In this document: positions 33,656 through 42,733 of the stretch, piece by piece | Numbering within the stretch: the stretch's first letter is position 1 | How the letters are laid out: the number at the start of each line of letters is the position of its first letter | NCBI GenBank assembly: GCA_036268355.1 | Contig: DATAUG010000117.1 | Span: 14,684-78,683 of the forward strand | Source of the DNA: DASQPJ01 sp036268355 | GTDB taxonomy: Bacteria > Actinomycetota > Actinomycetes > Sporichthyales > Sporichthyaceae | Direction of reading: 5' to 3' | DNA length: 64,000 nt | Notes under the pieces: model-generated | What the model saw: the letters and a program-made list of their open reading frames with translations, nothing else | The model's database searches: none | What the model was told of the DNA's origin: nothing | Program-made: the position numbers and the translations under genes

Positions 33656-34720
33656 CTATTCGGGACGACCCGCGCCCCAGTTGGAGTGCGTGCCCCAGCC
33701 GTGGGCGTCGTGGAACCAGACCCGCATTCGGTACTTGAACCGATCGCTCAGGTGCGTGAACTCGGCCCAGTGCACGGTGGCAGGCATGTCGCGCCACTGC
33801 TCGTGCGCCGGGTCCACCCAGTCCTGCGCGTGCGGTTCGTAGCGGTCCAGTTCCACGCGCACCGCGTCGGTGCCGAGCGGGACGTCGTCCCAGGAACCGG
33901 TCAACGAATCGTCGCCTGCCTGCGCCTTCAGGCCGACCGCGCCGGGCACGACGGTGAGGCCGGCGTCCGGCAGGCAGTCGCCGCCGCCGGCGGGCACCAC
34001 GGCGTGCTTGGGGAGGGCGTCGATCCGGTCCACCCCGGTGCCGAGGTCGTGCGGCCAGGACTGCGCCCCGGATGCCGCGCAGGCCAGCAGTTGGCCGTCC
34101 GGTCCGCCGGTGCCCCTCGTGCTGAACTCGACCGAGGGTCCGGTGATGCCATCGCGTCGGACCTGGAAGTCCAGGTAGTTCTCGTCGCAGAACAGCTTGC
34201 TCGCGTCGCCCGTGTTCCCCACGGTGCCCAGCCGGTCGCCCGCGGCGACGTGCTGCCCGTCCGTTATCGAGATCACCGACAGGTGCCCGTACTTGGAGAC
34301 CACACCGGCGCCGTGGTCGACCCAGACCCAGGTGCCGAAATCCGTTGCGCCGCCGAAGCCGCAGGGCTTGCCGTGCGCCTCGCCGATGTGCGCGACCCCG
34401 GCACCCATCGCGAACACCCCGGCCGCCGACATCGGTCGACCCTGGCGTTGGCCGGTCGGGATCACGTCGACACCCCAGAACCGGTGGTGGTCCGGGCAGC
34501 CCGGGTTGTGCATCGTGCAATCGACCTTCGACTCCACCCGCAGCGGCCACCACACCGGGTCGGAGAACCATTGCCCGGTCGCCTGCACCGCGTCGCTCGG
34601 CGACACGGGTAGCAGTCCCAGACACGTGCCGAGCGTCGTCACGAGGACCGTCGCGCGCACCGACCGACGCACCGAACCCCCACATTGGCCGCACCCGCAC
34701 CGCTCCCCCGATGCCTTCAA
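33656..34720 (-). CDS. Secreted M23-type (LytM-like) peptidase family protein
   Basis: The 354-residue protein has a Cys-rich N-terminal tip (CGCGQC) followed by a signal segment. The M23/LytM-like domain has the first zinc site region DHHRFWGVDVIP and the later WVWVDHGAGVVSKYGHLS with YGH, followed by GTVGNTGDAS. Such domains cleave peptidoglycan cross-links, but the HxxxD spacing (His-x4-Asp) and the residues after it should be checked before claiming activity. A C-terminal region of about 140 residues has WDDVP and WFHDAHGWGTHSNWGAG and is not assigned. It is upstream of the anchored protein of unknown function. Confidence 0.78.
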   Translation of the reverse strand: MKASGERCGCGQCGGSVRRSVRATVLVTTLGTCLGLLPVSPSDAVQATGQWFSDPVWWPLRVESKVDCTMHNPGCPDHHRFWGVDVIPTGQRQGRPMSAAGVFAMGAGVAHIGEAHGKPCGFGGATDFGTWVWVDHGAGVVSKYGHLSVISITDGQHVAAGDRLGTVGNTGDASKLFCDENYLDFQVRRDGITGPSVEFSTRGTGGPDGQLLACAASGAQSWPHDLGTGVDRIDALPKHAVVPAGGGDCLPDAGLTVVPGAVGLKAQAGDDSLTGSWDDVPLGTDAVRVELDRYEPHAQDWVDPAHEQWRDMPATVHWAEFTHLSDRFKYRMRVWFHDAHGWGTHSNWGAGRPE

Positions 34721-34801
34721 GTTCTCCTCGAACGGCGAAACGCAGTCATCGGCCGAACGAGTGAACCGGTGCCGTGATGTTTGCCAGGTGGGCCAATTTA
34801 T

Positions 34802-34816
34802 CTGACGCTACGTCAG
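34802..34816. repeat. CTGAC-N5-GTCAG dyad (perfect)
   Basis: CTGACGCTACGTCAG followed by TTGTC, upstream of the M23-type gene start. It is nearly identical to the copy at 35667, including the TTGTC extension. Confidence 0.75.
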
Positions 34817-34857
34817 TTGTCAGCCTCGGACGGCGTCGCCGATCCTCGACCGGGCAC

Positions 34858-35610
34858 TCAGGGCCGGGCCAGAACCAGGAATCCCTCGGCCAGTCGGCCC
34901 TCGGGGAGTCCGGCCGCGCGACCCTGGTCCTGTGCCCATTCGCGCATCCGCTCGGGCAGCCCGGCCACGTGCGCGGTCTGGCTGGTGTGCGCCGCCAACG
35001 CCGCCAGTTTCCGGTCGAATGTATCGGTGATGTCCACGTAGTGCTCGGCCCGATCGTTCGGGCTCATCACCCAGATCTCGGCGACGTCGTGCGGCGCCAA
35101 ACCCTCCTGCGTCAGCAACTCGGGGTGCGCCGCGGCGGTTCCGGCGTCGGGGTAGGCGGCCGACATCGCCGCGTCGCCGGCCGCCACGTGATCCGGATGG
35201 CCGAGGTAGAGGCTGCGCAGGTCACGTACCGGCGACGGGATCACGACCCGGCCGGGCCGGAAGCGCCGGATCACCCGGGCGATGTCCCGCCGCAGCGGGT
35301 AGTCCGCCACCAGTCGGCCGTCGGGACGGCCGAGGAACTCCAACTCGCTCACACCGAGGACGGCGGCGGCCTTGCGCTGCTCCTCCCGACGGGTCGCGCC
35401 CACCTGCTCGGGCGGCACCAGTGGGTCGCGGCCGCCGGCGTCGCCGTCGGTGATCACGCAGTACGCCACCGTCAGACCGGCCGCCGTCCAGCCGGCGATG
35501 GTCCCGCCGCACGCGAAGTCCATGTCGTCCGGGTGCGCCACGACAACCAGCACCCGATCGCTCGCGGCGTCCACGGCTTGCTTGTGCTCCTCGCTCGTAG
35601 ATATGTCCAC
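34858..35610 (-). CDS. PIG-L (LmbE) family deacetylase
   Basis: The 250-residue protein has the family zinc motif AHPDDMD near residue 25, the middle motif TRREEQRKAAAVLGV, and GHPDHVAAGDAA with the third ligand His. Known members remove acetyl groups from GlcNAc-linked compounds, including MshB and Mca of mycothiol metabolism; the sequence alone does not say which. It is cytoplasmic. It shares a gap with the divergent STAS gene, which contains a perfect CTGAC-N5-GTCAG dyad. Confidence 0.86.
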   Translation of the reverse strand: MDISTSEEHKQAVDAASDRVLVVVAHPDDMDFACGGTIAGWTAAGLTVAYCVITDGDAGGRDPLVPPEQVGATRREEQRKAAAVLGVSELEFLGRPDGRLVADYPLRRDIARVIRRFRPGRVVIPSPVRDLRSLYLGHPDHVAAGDAAMSAAYPDAGTAAAHPELLTQEGLAPHDVAEIWVMSPNDRAEHYVDITDTFDRKLAALAAHTSQTAHVAGLPERMREWAQDQGRAAGLPEGRLAEGFLVLARP

Positions 35611-35666
35611 TCAGCCCCCAACGTCCTTGACTTCCGGGAGAATTCCGCGCCGCCGACCGCGGGCGC

Positions 35667-35681
35667 CTGACGATACGTCAG
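35667..35681. repeat. CTGAC-N5-GTCAG dyad (perfect)
   Basis: CTGACGATACGTCAG followed by TTGTC lies in the divergent promoter region between the PIG-L and first STAS genes. This is the best-placed copy for an operator role. Confidence 0.75.
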
Positions 35682-35770
35682 TTGTCGTTCACGCGGGTCC
35701 GGTCGGCGGCGCTCGGGCTTTGTCTCCCGCCGGGGTTGGGTGGGTCACGGCGCGGGTACTTGCTCCGACC

Positions 35771-36127
35771 ATGGACGCGACGGTCGGGTCGAGCGCCGCG
35801 GGCGCGTCCGCCGGCGGGCGGATTCAGGTGAACATCGGGCCCGCCGGTGAGGTGATCCCGGTGGGTACCCTCGACATCGGCAACGCCCGACTGCTGCACG
35901 CCGCGCTTGCCGACGCCAAGGCCGATCCGGCCCTGGTCGTCGACCTGCGCCGCGTCCGGTACCTGGACAGCGCGGCCGTCACGGTGCTGTTCGCCCATGC
36001 GCACAAGCCGCTGCGGATCCTGGTCCGCGCAGGCTCGGCGGTCGCTCAAGTCGTGGAGATCTGCGGACTGTCGCGGGTGGCACAGGTTGAGTTGCCGGCT
36101 GCCGTCGACCCGACCCAGCAGGTGTGA
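35771..36127 (+). CDS. STAS-domain anti-sigma factor antagonist
   Basis: This 118-residue SpoIIAA/RsbV-like protein has a low-complexity N-terminus (1-18), then strands with VIPVGTLDIGNARLL and DLRRVRYLDSAAVTVLF. The Ser of LDSAAV corresponds to the phosphorylatable Ser of RsbV-type proteins. The C-terminal RAGSAVAQVVEICGLSRVAQVE is closely mirrored in the STAS protein at 45058, so the two are paralogues. It opens the signalling island and probably binds the RsbW-like kinase at 36923. Confidence 0.85.
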   Translation: MDATVGSSAAGASAGGRIQVNIGPAGEVIPVGTLDIGNARLLHAALADAKADPALVVDLRRVRYLDSAAVTVLFAHAHKPLRILVRAGSAVAQVVEICGLSRVAQVELPAAVDPTQQV

Positions 36128-36351
36128 ACCGGCGGAGACATCCGTCCGCGACGCAGTCCCGATTTGCCCGACGCAGTGCCGATCCGCACGAAACGCGGAG
36201 AAAGATCTCCACCGTCCGATGGAACCGGATCGTCCTCCGACGGAGTCGAATGGATCACCCGGCCGGGCGCCATCCCGTCCGCGCCGCACAACCCCGCGCG
36301 AAGGAAGGCAGCCCGCGAGATGACCGTCCGCACCCGAGCAGGAGATTGCCG

Positions 36352-36756
36352 GTGACGACCTCGTTCCACCTCGACGAGAGCGTGCTCGTCGACGGACCGC
36401 TGCACTTGCTGCACCCGGTCCGGGACCCGGCCACGTTCGTCTTCGGCGACGTGCACGCATTCGTCAACGAACACCTGGCCAACCTGTTCGCGCACCCGGT
36501 CCGCGACGGCGACGCCACCTTCAAGTGGTGCCCGCACTGGGCCGAACATCCGGGTGCACACGCCCGGCTCACTGCGCTCTGGCAGGCCTGGGAGGCCCTG
36601 CACGACGGCACCGGCACGGGCCCGTCCGCCTGGTGGCGCGACCACGCCGAACCCACGATGCGCGCGCTGACCCAACCCGAGGGGCCGTTCGCCCGCTGCG
36701 GCCCCACCCGCCACCAACTCCCACCGGCCCTGCCCACGACGCACCAGGCCTGTTGA
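36352..36756 (+). CDS. DUF4913 family protein
   Basis: The 134-residue protein has the DUF4913 core: FVNEHLANLFAHPVRDG, then WCPHWAEHPGAHARLTALWQAWEAL and AWWRDHAEPTMRALTQPEGPFARC. The family is restricted to actinobacteria and is common next to conjugative and plasmid genes, but its function is unknown. The start is GTG 36352 after AGGAG at 36340-36344. It sits inside the signalling island without obvious link to it; with the protein at 26470 it may be trace evidence of past element insertion. Confidence 0.8.
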   Translation: MTTSFHLDESVLVDGPLHLLHPVRDPATFVFGDVHAFVNEHLANLFAHPVRDGDATFKWCPHWAEHPGAHARLTALWQAWEALHDGTGTGPSAWWRDHAEPTMRALTQPEGPFARCGPTRHQLPPALPTTHQAC

Positions 36757-36922
36757 GCGGACCCCGACGCCCGGTGAGGGCCCGTCCGAGGCCCCGGTGG
36801 ACCGCGCAGACACGCCGTGCGCCCCGGGTTTGCCGGCCGTGCGACGGGGAAGCAACGGCGCAGCGCCTGCACCGGCCGATCGGGGCGCATTCCGTTGATC
36901 GGCGCAGGCCGGGACGAGCGAG

Positions 36923-37465
36923 GTGAGCACCACGCACGGCCAAGGGCAGCTCACTCATGCCGGCCGGGCCGACGGCACCGCGGCCTGGTTCTTCACGTGC
37001 TTGGACCTCGGCTCCGGCGAGGTCAAGCTGGCCGAGGCCCGCGACCGGCTGGGGATCTGGCTCGATCGGATCGGGGTCGGGGGCGAGGAGTTCTGGGAGA
37101 TCCTGACCGCTGCCGGCGAGGCTTGTGCGAACGCCTTCGAACACTCCGGAGCGGCCGCGAGCGGCCCGGGCGGGGCCTGGATCGCGGGGTGGCTCACCGC
37201 CGGGCAGCTGAATCTGGTGATCGGCGACCACGGCACCTGGCGGGAGCCGGATCCGCTTCGCAGCCACGGGGACCGGCGTGGACGGGGACGGCTGCTCATG
37301 GCACACCTGATGGACACGACAGTGATCCGGCCCGGACCGGACGGCACCATGGTCAAGCTGTCCAAACAGCTCGTCTCACTGCCGGCCGCGACGAGTGCCG
37401 AACCCGCCCGCCCGGCAATGCGCCGGCATGCCGGGCGCCGGGCCGCCCGGGCCACCGCGACCTAG
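36923..37465 (+). CDS. RsbW-like anti-sigma kinase (HATPase_c_2)
   Basis: This 180-residue GHKL ATPase has an N-box with EACANAFEHSG (near 68), a G1 box in IGDHGTWRE, and a G2-like GRGRLLMAHLMD. It is typical of serine kinases that hold a sigma factor or phosphorylate STAS proteins. The C-terminal 30 residues are Ala/Arg-rich and outside the fold. The start is GTG 36923 within GAGGTGAGC. It lies directly upstream of the poly-HAMP kinase, so phospho-signalling from that kinase may converge on this partner switch. Confidence 0.84.
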   Translation: MSTTHGQGQLTHAGRADGTAAWFFTCLDLGSGEVKLAEARDRLGIWLDRIGVGGEEFWEILTAAGEACANAFEHSGAAASGPGGAWIAGWLTAGQLNLVIGDHGTWREPDPLRSHGDRRGRGRLLMAHLMDTTVIRPGPDGTMVKLSKQLVSLPAATSAEPARPAMRRHAGRRAARATAT

Positions 37466-37568
37466 CCCGGGTGGGGCCTGTCACCGACGGATCCGATGCC
37501 CGATCCGGCCCACCTACTCCGGCGGCGTTCCTGGCACGTTGCCGCGCCGTCGTCATAGGTTGCAGCTG

Positions 37569-40500
37569 ATGCAGCAACGGCACGCGCAGCTGAACGGGGC
37601 CATCTTGACCGGGACTCGGACCGACGAACCGACGCACGTGGCGATCCAGCAGGACGTCACCGACCTGCTCCACATCCTCGACTCCCTGTGCAGCGGGCGG
37701 TTCTCCGTCCGTCTGGAACCACGGGACGGCCCGCTGGCGTCCGTCGTCGACCGGGTGAACCACCTGGCGGCGCTCAACGAGCGACGCACGCGGGAACTGG
37801 TCCGGGCCAGTCGGGTCATCGGTCGCGAGGGCCGAATGACCGAACGACTCGACGAGGTCGCCGCGGACGGCGACTGGGGCGTGGGCGCCGAGGCGGTCAA
37901 CTCCCTGATCGACGACCTGGTCCGACCGACCACCGAGGTCGCCCGGGTCATCGCGGCCGTGGCCGAGGGCGATCTGTCGCAGCACATGGCCATGGAGATC
38001 GCCGGGCAGCCGGTCAAGGGCGAGTTCCTGCGCATCGGCCAGACGGTGAACACCATGGTCGACCAGCTCTCCAGCTTCGCCGACGAGGTCACCCGCGTCG
38101 CCCGCGAGGTCGGCACCGAAGGAAAACTCGGCGGCCAGGCCCAGGTGCGCGGCGTGTCCGGAGTTTGGCGCGACCTGACCGAGTCGGTGAACTCGATGGC
38201 GGGCAACCTGACCAGCCAGGTCCGCAACATCGCCCAGGTCACCACCGCCGTGGCCCAGGGCGACCTGAGCCAGAAGATCACCGTCGACGCCCAGGGCGAG
38301 ATCCTGGAACTCAAGTCCACCGTCAACACCATGGTCGACCAGCTGTCCTCGTTCGCCGACGAGGTCACCCGCGTGGCCCGCGAGGTCGGCACCGACGGTC
38401 GCCTGGGCGGCCAGGCCCAGGTGAAGGGCGTGTCCGGTACCTGGCGCGACCTGACCGACTCGGTGAACTCGATGGCGGCCAACCTGACCGACCAGGTCCG
38501 CAACATCGCGCAGGTGGCCACCGCGGTCGCCCGCGGCGACCTGAGCCAGAAGATCACCGTCGATGCCAAGGGTGAGGTCGCCGCCCTCGCCCAGACGCTC
38601 AACACGATGGTCGACCAGCTGTCCTCGTTCGCCGCCGAGGTCACCCGGGTGGCCCGCGAGGTCGGCACCGAAGGAAAACTCGGCGGCCAGGCCGATGTGG
38701 CCGGGGTCGCCGGCACCTGGAAGGACCTCACCGATTCGGTGAACTCCATGGCCGGCAACCTGACCAGCCAGGTCCGCAACATCGCGCTGATCGTCACCGC
38801 GGTGGCCCGCGGCGACCTGTCGCAGAAGATCACCGTCGACGCGGCAGGCGAGGTCGCCGCGCTGGCCGACACGATCAACAGCCTGACCGACACGCTGCGG
38901 CTGTTCGCCGAGCAGGTCACCACAGTGGCCCGCGAGGTGGGTACCGAAGGAAAGCTCGGCGGCCAGGCGGTCGTGCCCGGCGTGGCCGGAACCTGGAAGG
39001 ACCTCACCGAGAGCGTCAACGGCATGGCGGCGAACCTGACCGCTCAGGTCCGCAACATCGCCGCGGTCACCACCGCGGTGGCCCAGGGCGACCTCTCGCA
39101 GAAGGTGTCGGTGGACGTCAAGGGCGAGACGTTGGAGCTGAAGTCGACGATCAACACGATGGTCGACCAGCTGTCCTCCTTCGCCGACGAGGTCACCCGG
39201 GTGGCCCGCGAGGTCGGCACCGAGGGCCGGTTGGGTGGCCAGGCGCAGGTGCGGGGCGTGTCCGGAACCTGGCGCGACCTCACCGACAACGTCAACTACA
39301 TGGCCGCCAACCTCACCGGCCAGGTCCGCAACATCGCCCAGGTCACCACCGCCGTCGCCAAGGGCGACCTGAGCCAGAAGATCACCGTCGACGCCCAGGG
39401 CGAAACCCTCGAGCTGAAGTCCACCATCAACACCATGGTCGACCAGCTCTCCAGCTTCGCCGACGAGGTCACCCGCGTCGCCCGCGAGGTCGGCACCGAA
39501 GGAAAACTCGGCGGCCAGGCCCAGGTGAAGGGCGTCTCCGGAACCTGGCGCGACCTCACCGACAACGTCAACTACATGGCCGCCAACCTCACCGGCCAGG
39601 TCCGCAACATCGCCCAGGTCACCACCGCCGTGGCCCAGGGCGACCTGAGCCAGAAGATCACCGTCGACGCCCAGGGCGAGATCCTCGAGCTGAAGTCGAC
39701 CGTCAACACCATGGTCGACCAGCTCTCCGCGTTCGCCGCCGAGGTCACCCGCGTGGCCCGCGAGGTCGGCACCGAAGGCCGACTGGGCGGCCAGGCCGAG
39801 GTGGCCGGGGTGTCCGGCACCTGGCGGCACCTCACGGAGAACGTGAACCAGCTGGCCGGAAACCTGACCACGCAGGTCCGGGCCATCGCCGAGGTGTCCA
39901 CCGCGGTGACCCGCGGCGACCTGACCCGAAACATCACGGTCGAGGCCTCGGGCGAGGTCGCCGAGCTGAAGGACAACATCAACCAGATGATCGCGAACCT
40001 GCGATCCACGACCGACATCAACGCCCAGCAGGACTGGCTCAAGTCGAACCTCGCCCGCATCGGCAGCCGACTGCAGGGGCAGCGGGACCTGCGCGAGGTC
40101 ACCCAGATGATCATGAGCGAGGTGACCCCGGTCGTCGAGGCCGCGCACGGGGCCTTCTACCTGGTCGAGTACACCGGCGAACTGCGCCACGAGCAGCCCG
40201 TGCTGCGCTTCGCCGCCGGCTACGGCGTTCCGCGGGTGGAGCGGCGGTTCGGCTTCGGCGAGGGCCTGGTCGGCCAGGCCGCGTTCGACAAGCGGTCGAT
40301 TCGGGTCTCCTCGGTGCCACCGGACTACCTGCCGGTGCAGGGCGGGCTGGGCCAGGCCCGACCGGCCGAGGTGATCGTGCTGCCGGTGCTATTCGAGGAG
40401 CAGGTCCTCGGGGTGATCGAGCTGGCCTCGTTCGCCGGCTTCGACGAGGTGCACACCGACTTCCTGATCCAGCTCGTGGAGACCCTCGGTGTCGTGCTCA

Positions 40501-41876
40501 ACACGATCATCGCCAACGTGCGGACCGAGGAACTGCTCTCGCAGTCCCAGCGGCTGACCCAGGAACTTCAGGTGCAGTCCGGTCAGCTGCAACGCACGAA
40601 CGCCGAGCTGGAGGCCAACGCCGAACAGCTCGCGCTGGCCTCGCGCTACAAGTCCGAGTTCCTGGCCAACATGAGCCACGAACTGCGAACCCCGTTGAAC
40701 AGCCTGCTGATTCTGGCCAAGTTGCTCGTCGACAACCCCGCCTCGACGCTGACGGCGAAGGAGATCGAGTTCGCGCAGACCATCCACAGCGCCGGCTCGG
40801 ACCTGCTCGAGCTGATCAACGACATCCTCGACCTGTCCAAGATCGAGGCCGGGAAGATGGACCTGCACCCGGCCGCGGTGGAGCTGCGGATGTTGGCCTC
40901 GTTCGCCGACGCCACCTTCGGCGCCGTTGCCCGGCAGAAAGGCCTGGAGCTGGTCATCGACGGCGACCTGGCAGGCCTGCCGGACTCCATCATCACCGAC
41001 GAACTGCGACTGCAGCAGGTGCTGCGCAACCTGCTGTCCAACGCGATCAAGTTCACCGACAGCGGGAAGGTGCACCTGTCGATCTCGCGGGCCCCGGGCG
41101 ACGTCGCGCATTCCACGCCCGCGCTGAACACGGCCGAGTGCGTGCTGGCCCTGCGGGTCACCGACACCGGCATCGGCGTCCCGCCGGACAAGCTGAAGTT
41201 GATCTTCGAAGCGTTCCAGCAGGGCGACGGGACGACCAGCCGTAAGTACGGCGGCACGGGCCTGGGACTGACGATCTCCCGCGACATCGCCCGCCTGCTC
41301 GGTGGCGCCATCGACGTGACCAGCGAAGTGGGCGTCGGCAGTACGTTCACGCTCTACCTGCCCGCGACCTTCCCGTTCGAGTCCGCGGACCGGCTCATCA
41401 TCGCCCCGCCGGCGGTGTCCGCCCTGCCGCAGGTGCCGATGCTCACCCGGTCGATGGGGATGATCGGGCTGGACGGCGTCGACCCGCTCGACGGGGCCCG
41501 GGTCCTGGTCATCGACGACGACGTCCGCAACGTGTTCGCCCTGGCCAGTGCTCTGGAACGGCACGGGATGACCGTGCTCTACGCGGACAACGGCCGGGAC
41601 GGGATCGAGGTGCTGCACCGCGAGGGCGTCGACCTGGTGCTGATGGACGTGATGATGCCGGAGCTGGACGGGAACGAGACGACGACCAAGATCCGTCAGT
41701 CGGTGGACCACCAACAGCTTCCGATCGTGTTCCTCACCGCGAAGGCGATGCCCGGCGACCGCGAGAAGAGCCTCTTGGCCGGGGCCAGCGACTACATCAC
41801 CAAACCTGTCGACCTGGATCACCTGCTGGCGGTCATGCGCTCCTGGCTGGCCGCCCGCCCCCAGGGTGTGGCGTGA
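37569..41876 (+). CDS. Poly-HAMP GAF hybrid histidine kinase
   Basis: The protein has 1435 residues with no membrane segments. After about 125 N-terminal residues come seven tandem 92-residue HAMP-type units plus an eighth partial unit (about 126-800). Each carries AVA(Q/R)GDLSQKI, NTMVDQL and VAREVGTEGKLGGQA. A GAF domain (about 835-985), a coiled coil, HisKA with the phospho-acceptor in MSHELRTPLNS, HATPase_c (RNLLSNAIKFTD, DTGIGVP, GTGLGLTI) and a C-terminal receiver with phospho-Asp in LVLMDVMMPELDG follow. The layout is known in actinobacteria, where HAMP chains carry signals along a rod. The ligand is unknown; a cytoplasmic signal through GAF is likely. The HAMP units are exactly 276 bp apart at DNA level. 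The start is ATG 37569. Confidence 0.9.
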   Translation: MQQRHAQLNGAILTGTRTDEPTHVAIQQDVTDLLHILDSLCSGRFSVRLEPRDGPLASVVDRVNHLAALNERRTRELVRASRVIGREGRMTERLDEVAADGDWGVGAEAVNSLIDDLVRPTTEVARVIAAVAEGDLSQHMAMEIAGQPVKGEFLRIGQTVNTMVDQLSSFADEVTRVAREVGTEGKLGGQAQVRGVSGVWRDLTESVNSMAGNLTSQVRNIAQVTTAVAQGDLSQKITVDAQGEILELKSTVNTMVDQLSSFADEVTRVAREVGTDGRLGGQAQVKGVSGTWRDLTDSVNSMAANLTDQVRNIAQVATAVARGDLSQKITVDAKGEVAALAQTLNTMVDQLSSFAAEVTRVAREVGTEGKLGGQADVAGVAGTWKDLTDSVNSMAGNLTSQVRNIALIVTAVARGDLSQKITVDAAGEVAALADTINSLTDTLRLFAEQVTTVAREVGTEGKLGGQAVVPGVAGTWKDLTESVNGMAANLTAQVRNIAAVTTAVAQGDLSQKVSVDVKGETLELKSTINTMVDQLSSFADEVTRVAREVGTEGRLGGQAQVRGVSGTWRDLTDNVNYMAANLTGQVRNIAQVTTAVAKGDLSQKITVDAQGETLELKSTINTMVDQLSSFADEVTRVAREVGTEGKLGGQAQVKGVSGTWRDLTDNVNYMAANLTGQVRNIAQVTTAVAQGDLSQKITVDAQGEILELKSTVNTMVDQLSAFAAEVTRVAREVGTEGRLGGQAEVAGVSGTWRHLTENVNQLAGNLTTQVRAIAEVSTAVTRGDLTRNITVEASGEVAELKDNINQMIANLRSTTDINAQQDWLKSNLARIGSRLQGQRDLREVTQMIMSEVTPVVEAAHGAFYLVEYTGELRHEQPVLRFAAGYGVPRVERRFGFGEGLVGQAAFDKRSIRVSSVPPDYLPVQGGLGQARPAEVIVLPVLFEEQVLGVIELASFAGFDEVHTDFLIQLVETLGVVLNTIIANVRTEELLSQSQRLTQELQVQSGQLQRTNAELEANAEQLALASRYKSEFLANMSHELRTPLNSLLILAKLLVDNPASTLTAKEIEFAQTIHSAGSDLLELINDILDLSKIEAGKMDLHPAAVELRMLASFADATFGAVARQKGLELVIDGDLAGLPDSIITDELRLQQVLRNLLSNAIKFTDSGKVHLSISRAPGDVAHSTPALNTAECVLALRVTDTGIGVPPDKLKLIFEAFQQGDGTTSRKYGGTGLGLTISRDIARLLGGAIDVTSEVGVGSTFTLYLPATFPFESADRLIIAPPAVSALPQVPMLTRSMGMIGLDGVDPLDGARVLVIDDDVRNVFALASALERHGMTVLYADNGRDGIEVLHREGVDLVLMDVMMPELDGNETTTKIRQSVDHQQLPIVFLTAKAMPGDREKSLLAGASDYITKPVDLDHLLAVMRSWLAARPQGVA
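37959..39971 (+). repeat. 276-bp tandem coding repeats (poly-HAMP)
   Basis: Unit boundaries fall at 38235, 38511, 38787, 39063, 39339, 39615 and 39891, each 276 bp apart. Neighbouring units 5, 6 and 7 are the most alike at nucleotide level, which suggests recent duplication or gene conversion. Confidence 0.85.
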
Positions 41877-41916
41877 CCGGGCCGGGCCGCCGAGCGCCGG
41901 GGATGGGGGGCGGGTG

Positions 41917-42543
41917 ATGAGCATGTTCGCCTCCCAGCCGTCGTCGACGATCCTGATGGTCGACGACCGACCGGAGAACCTGCTGGCGTTGGAGGCCATC
42001 CTCGCCGGGTTGGGCCACGAACTGGTCCGGGCGGGCTCGGGCGCCGAGGCCCTGAAATACCTGCTGACCAAGGAAGTTGCGCTGATCCTGCTCGACGTCC
42101 AGATGCCCGGCATGGACGGCTACGAGACCGCCGCGCAGATCAAGGCCCGCGACCGGACCCGACACATCCCGATCGTCTTCCTCACCGCGATCGACGGGGA
42201 ACCGAACCAGGCCTTCCGCGGCTACGCGGCCGGTGCGGTCGACTACCTGTGCAAGCCGTTCGACCCGTGGGTGCTGCGCGCCAAGGTTTCGGTGTTCATC
42301 GAACTCGGTGAGCGGCGCCGCGAGTTGGCCGCCTACGCCGACCAGGTCAGGGCTGCCCGGGCGCTGGTCGAGAACCCCGAGCTCACCGCGCTGCGGGCGG
42401 CCGCCCGGGAATCGGCCCGGCACGCCGAGGCACTGGCCGAGACGGCCGGTGTGCCCGCCGAGTTGCAACAAGCCACGAAGCAGACCCGGCACGCCGTCGA
42501 GCAACTGCTCGACGCACTGCCCAACGGACGGACGCCGGCGTGA
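41917..42543 (+). CDS. Response regulator with C-terminal helical region
   Basis: The 208-residue protein has a receiver domain at about 8-130, with acidic pair in MVDDRPENL, phospho-Asp in LILLDVQMPGMDG, Thr in VFLTAIDG and Lys in YLCKPFDP. It has no DNA-binding domain; the remaining 75 residues are a charged helix rich in Ala and Glu. This is the single-domain type that commonly follows hybrid kinases of this layout and passes phosphate to a partner, here possibly the SpoIIE-type phosphatase. ATG 41917 is chosen; GTG 41914 is also possible. Confidence 0.87.
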   Translation: MSMFASQPSSTILMVDDRPENLLALEAILAGLGHELVRAGSGAEALKYLLTKEVALILLDVQMPGMDGYETAAQIKARDRTRHIPIVFLTAIDGEPNQAFRGYAAGAVDYLCKPFDPWVLRAKVSVFIELGERRRELAAYADQVRAARALVENPELTALRAAARESARHAEALAETAGVPAELQQATKQTRHAVEQLLDALPNGRTPA

Positions 42544-42733
42544 ACGAGCACCGCGAGCGACTGCGACGAGCAACTGCGAGCGACTGCGACGAGCGAGGAA
42601 CGAGCGAGGAGCACAAGCGAGCAACAAGCACCGCCGAGCGAGGAGCACAAGCGAGCATCAGACACAGCGAGCGAACAAATGTCACGGTGCATGCCATGTT
42701 CGGCGTGCACCGTAAGACGAAGGCGAGCCGGTG
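42541..42733 (+). repeat. GAGCGAG repeat array and leader, copy A
   Basis: Starting at the response-regulator stop there are tandem units of GCGAGCGACTGCGACGAGC, GAGCGAGGA(A/G)C and GCACAAGCGAGC. From 42667 a segment follows (GCGAGCGAACAAATGTCACG, later GTTCGGCGTGCACCGT, to GGTGAGC). This segment matches the leader before the 45058 gene over about 68 positions. The region ends at the SpoIIE GTG start. Confidence 0.7.

Noticed and set aside
37353..40190. A 945-codon open frame on the minus strand opposite the poly-HAMP kinase gene
   Set aside because: It is the antisense shadow of the repeated HAMP units in high-GC DNA: it repeats with the same 276-bp period and has no domain of its own.
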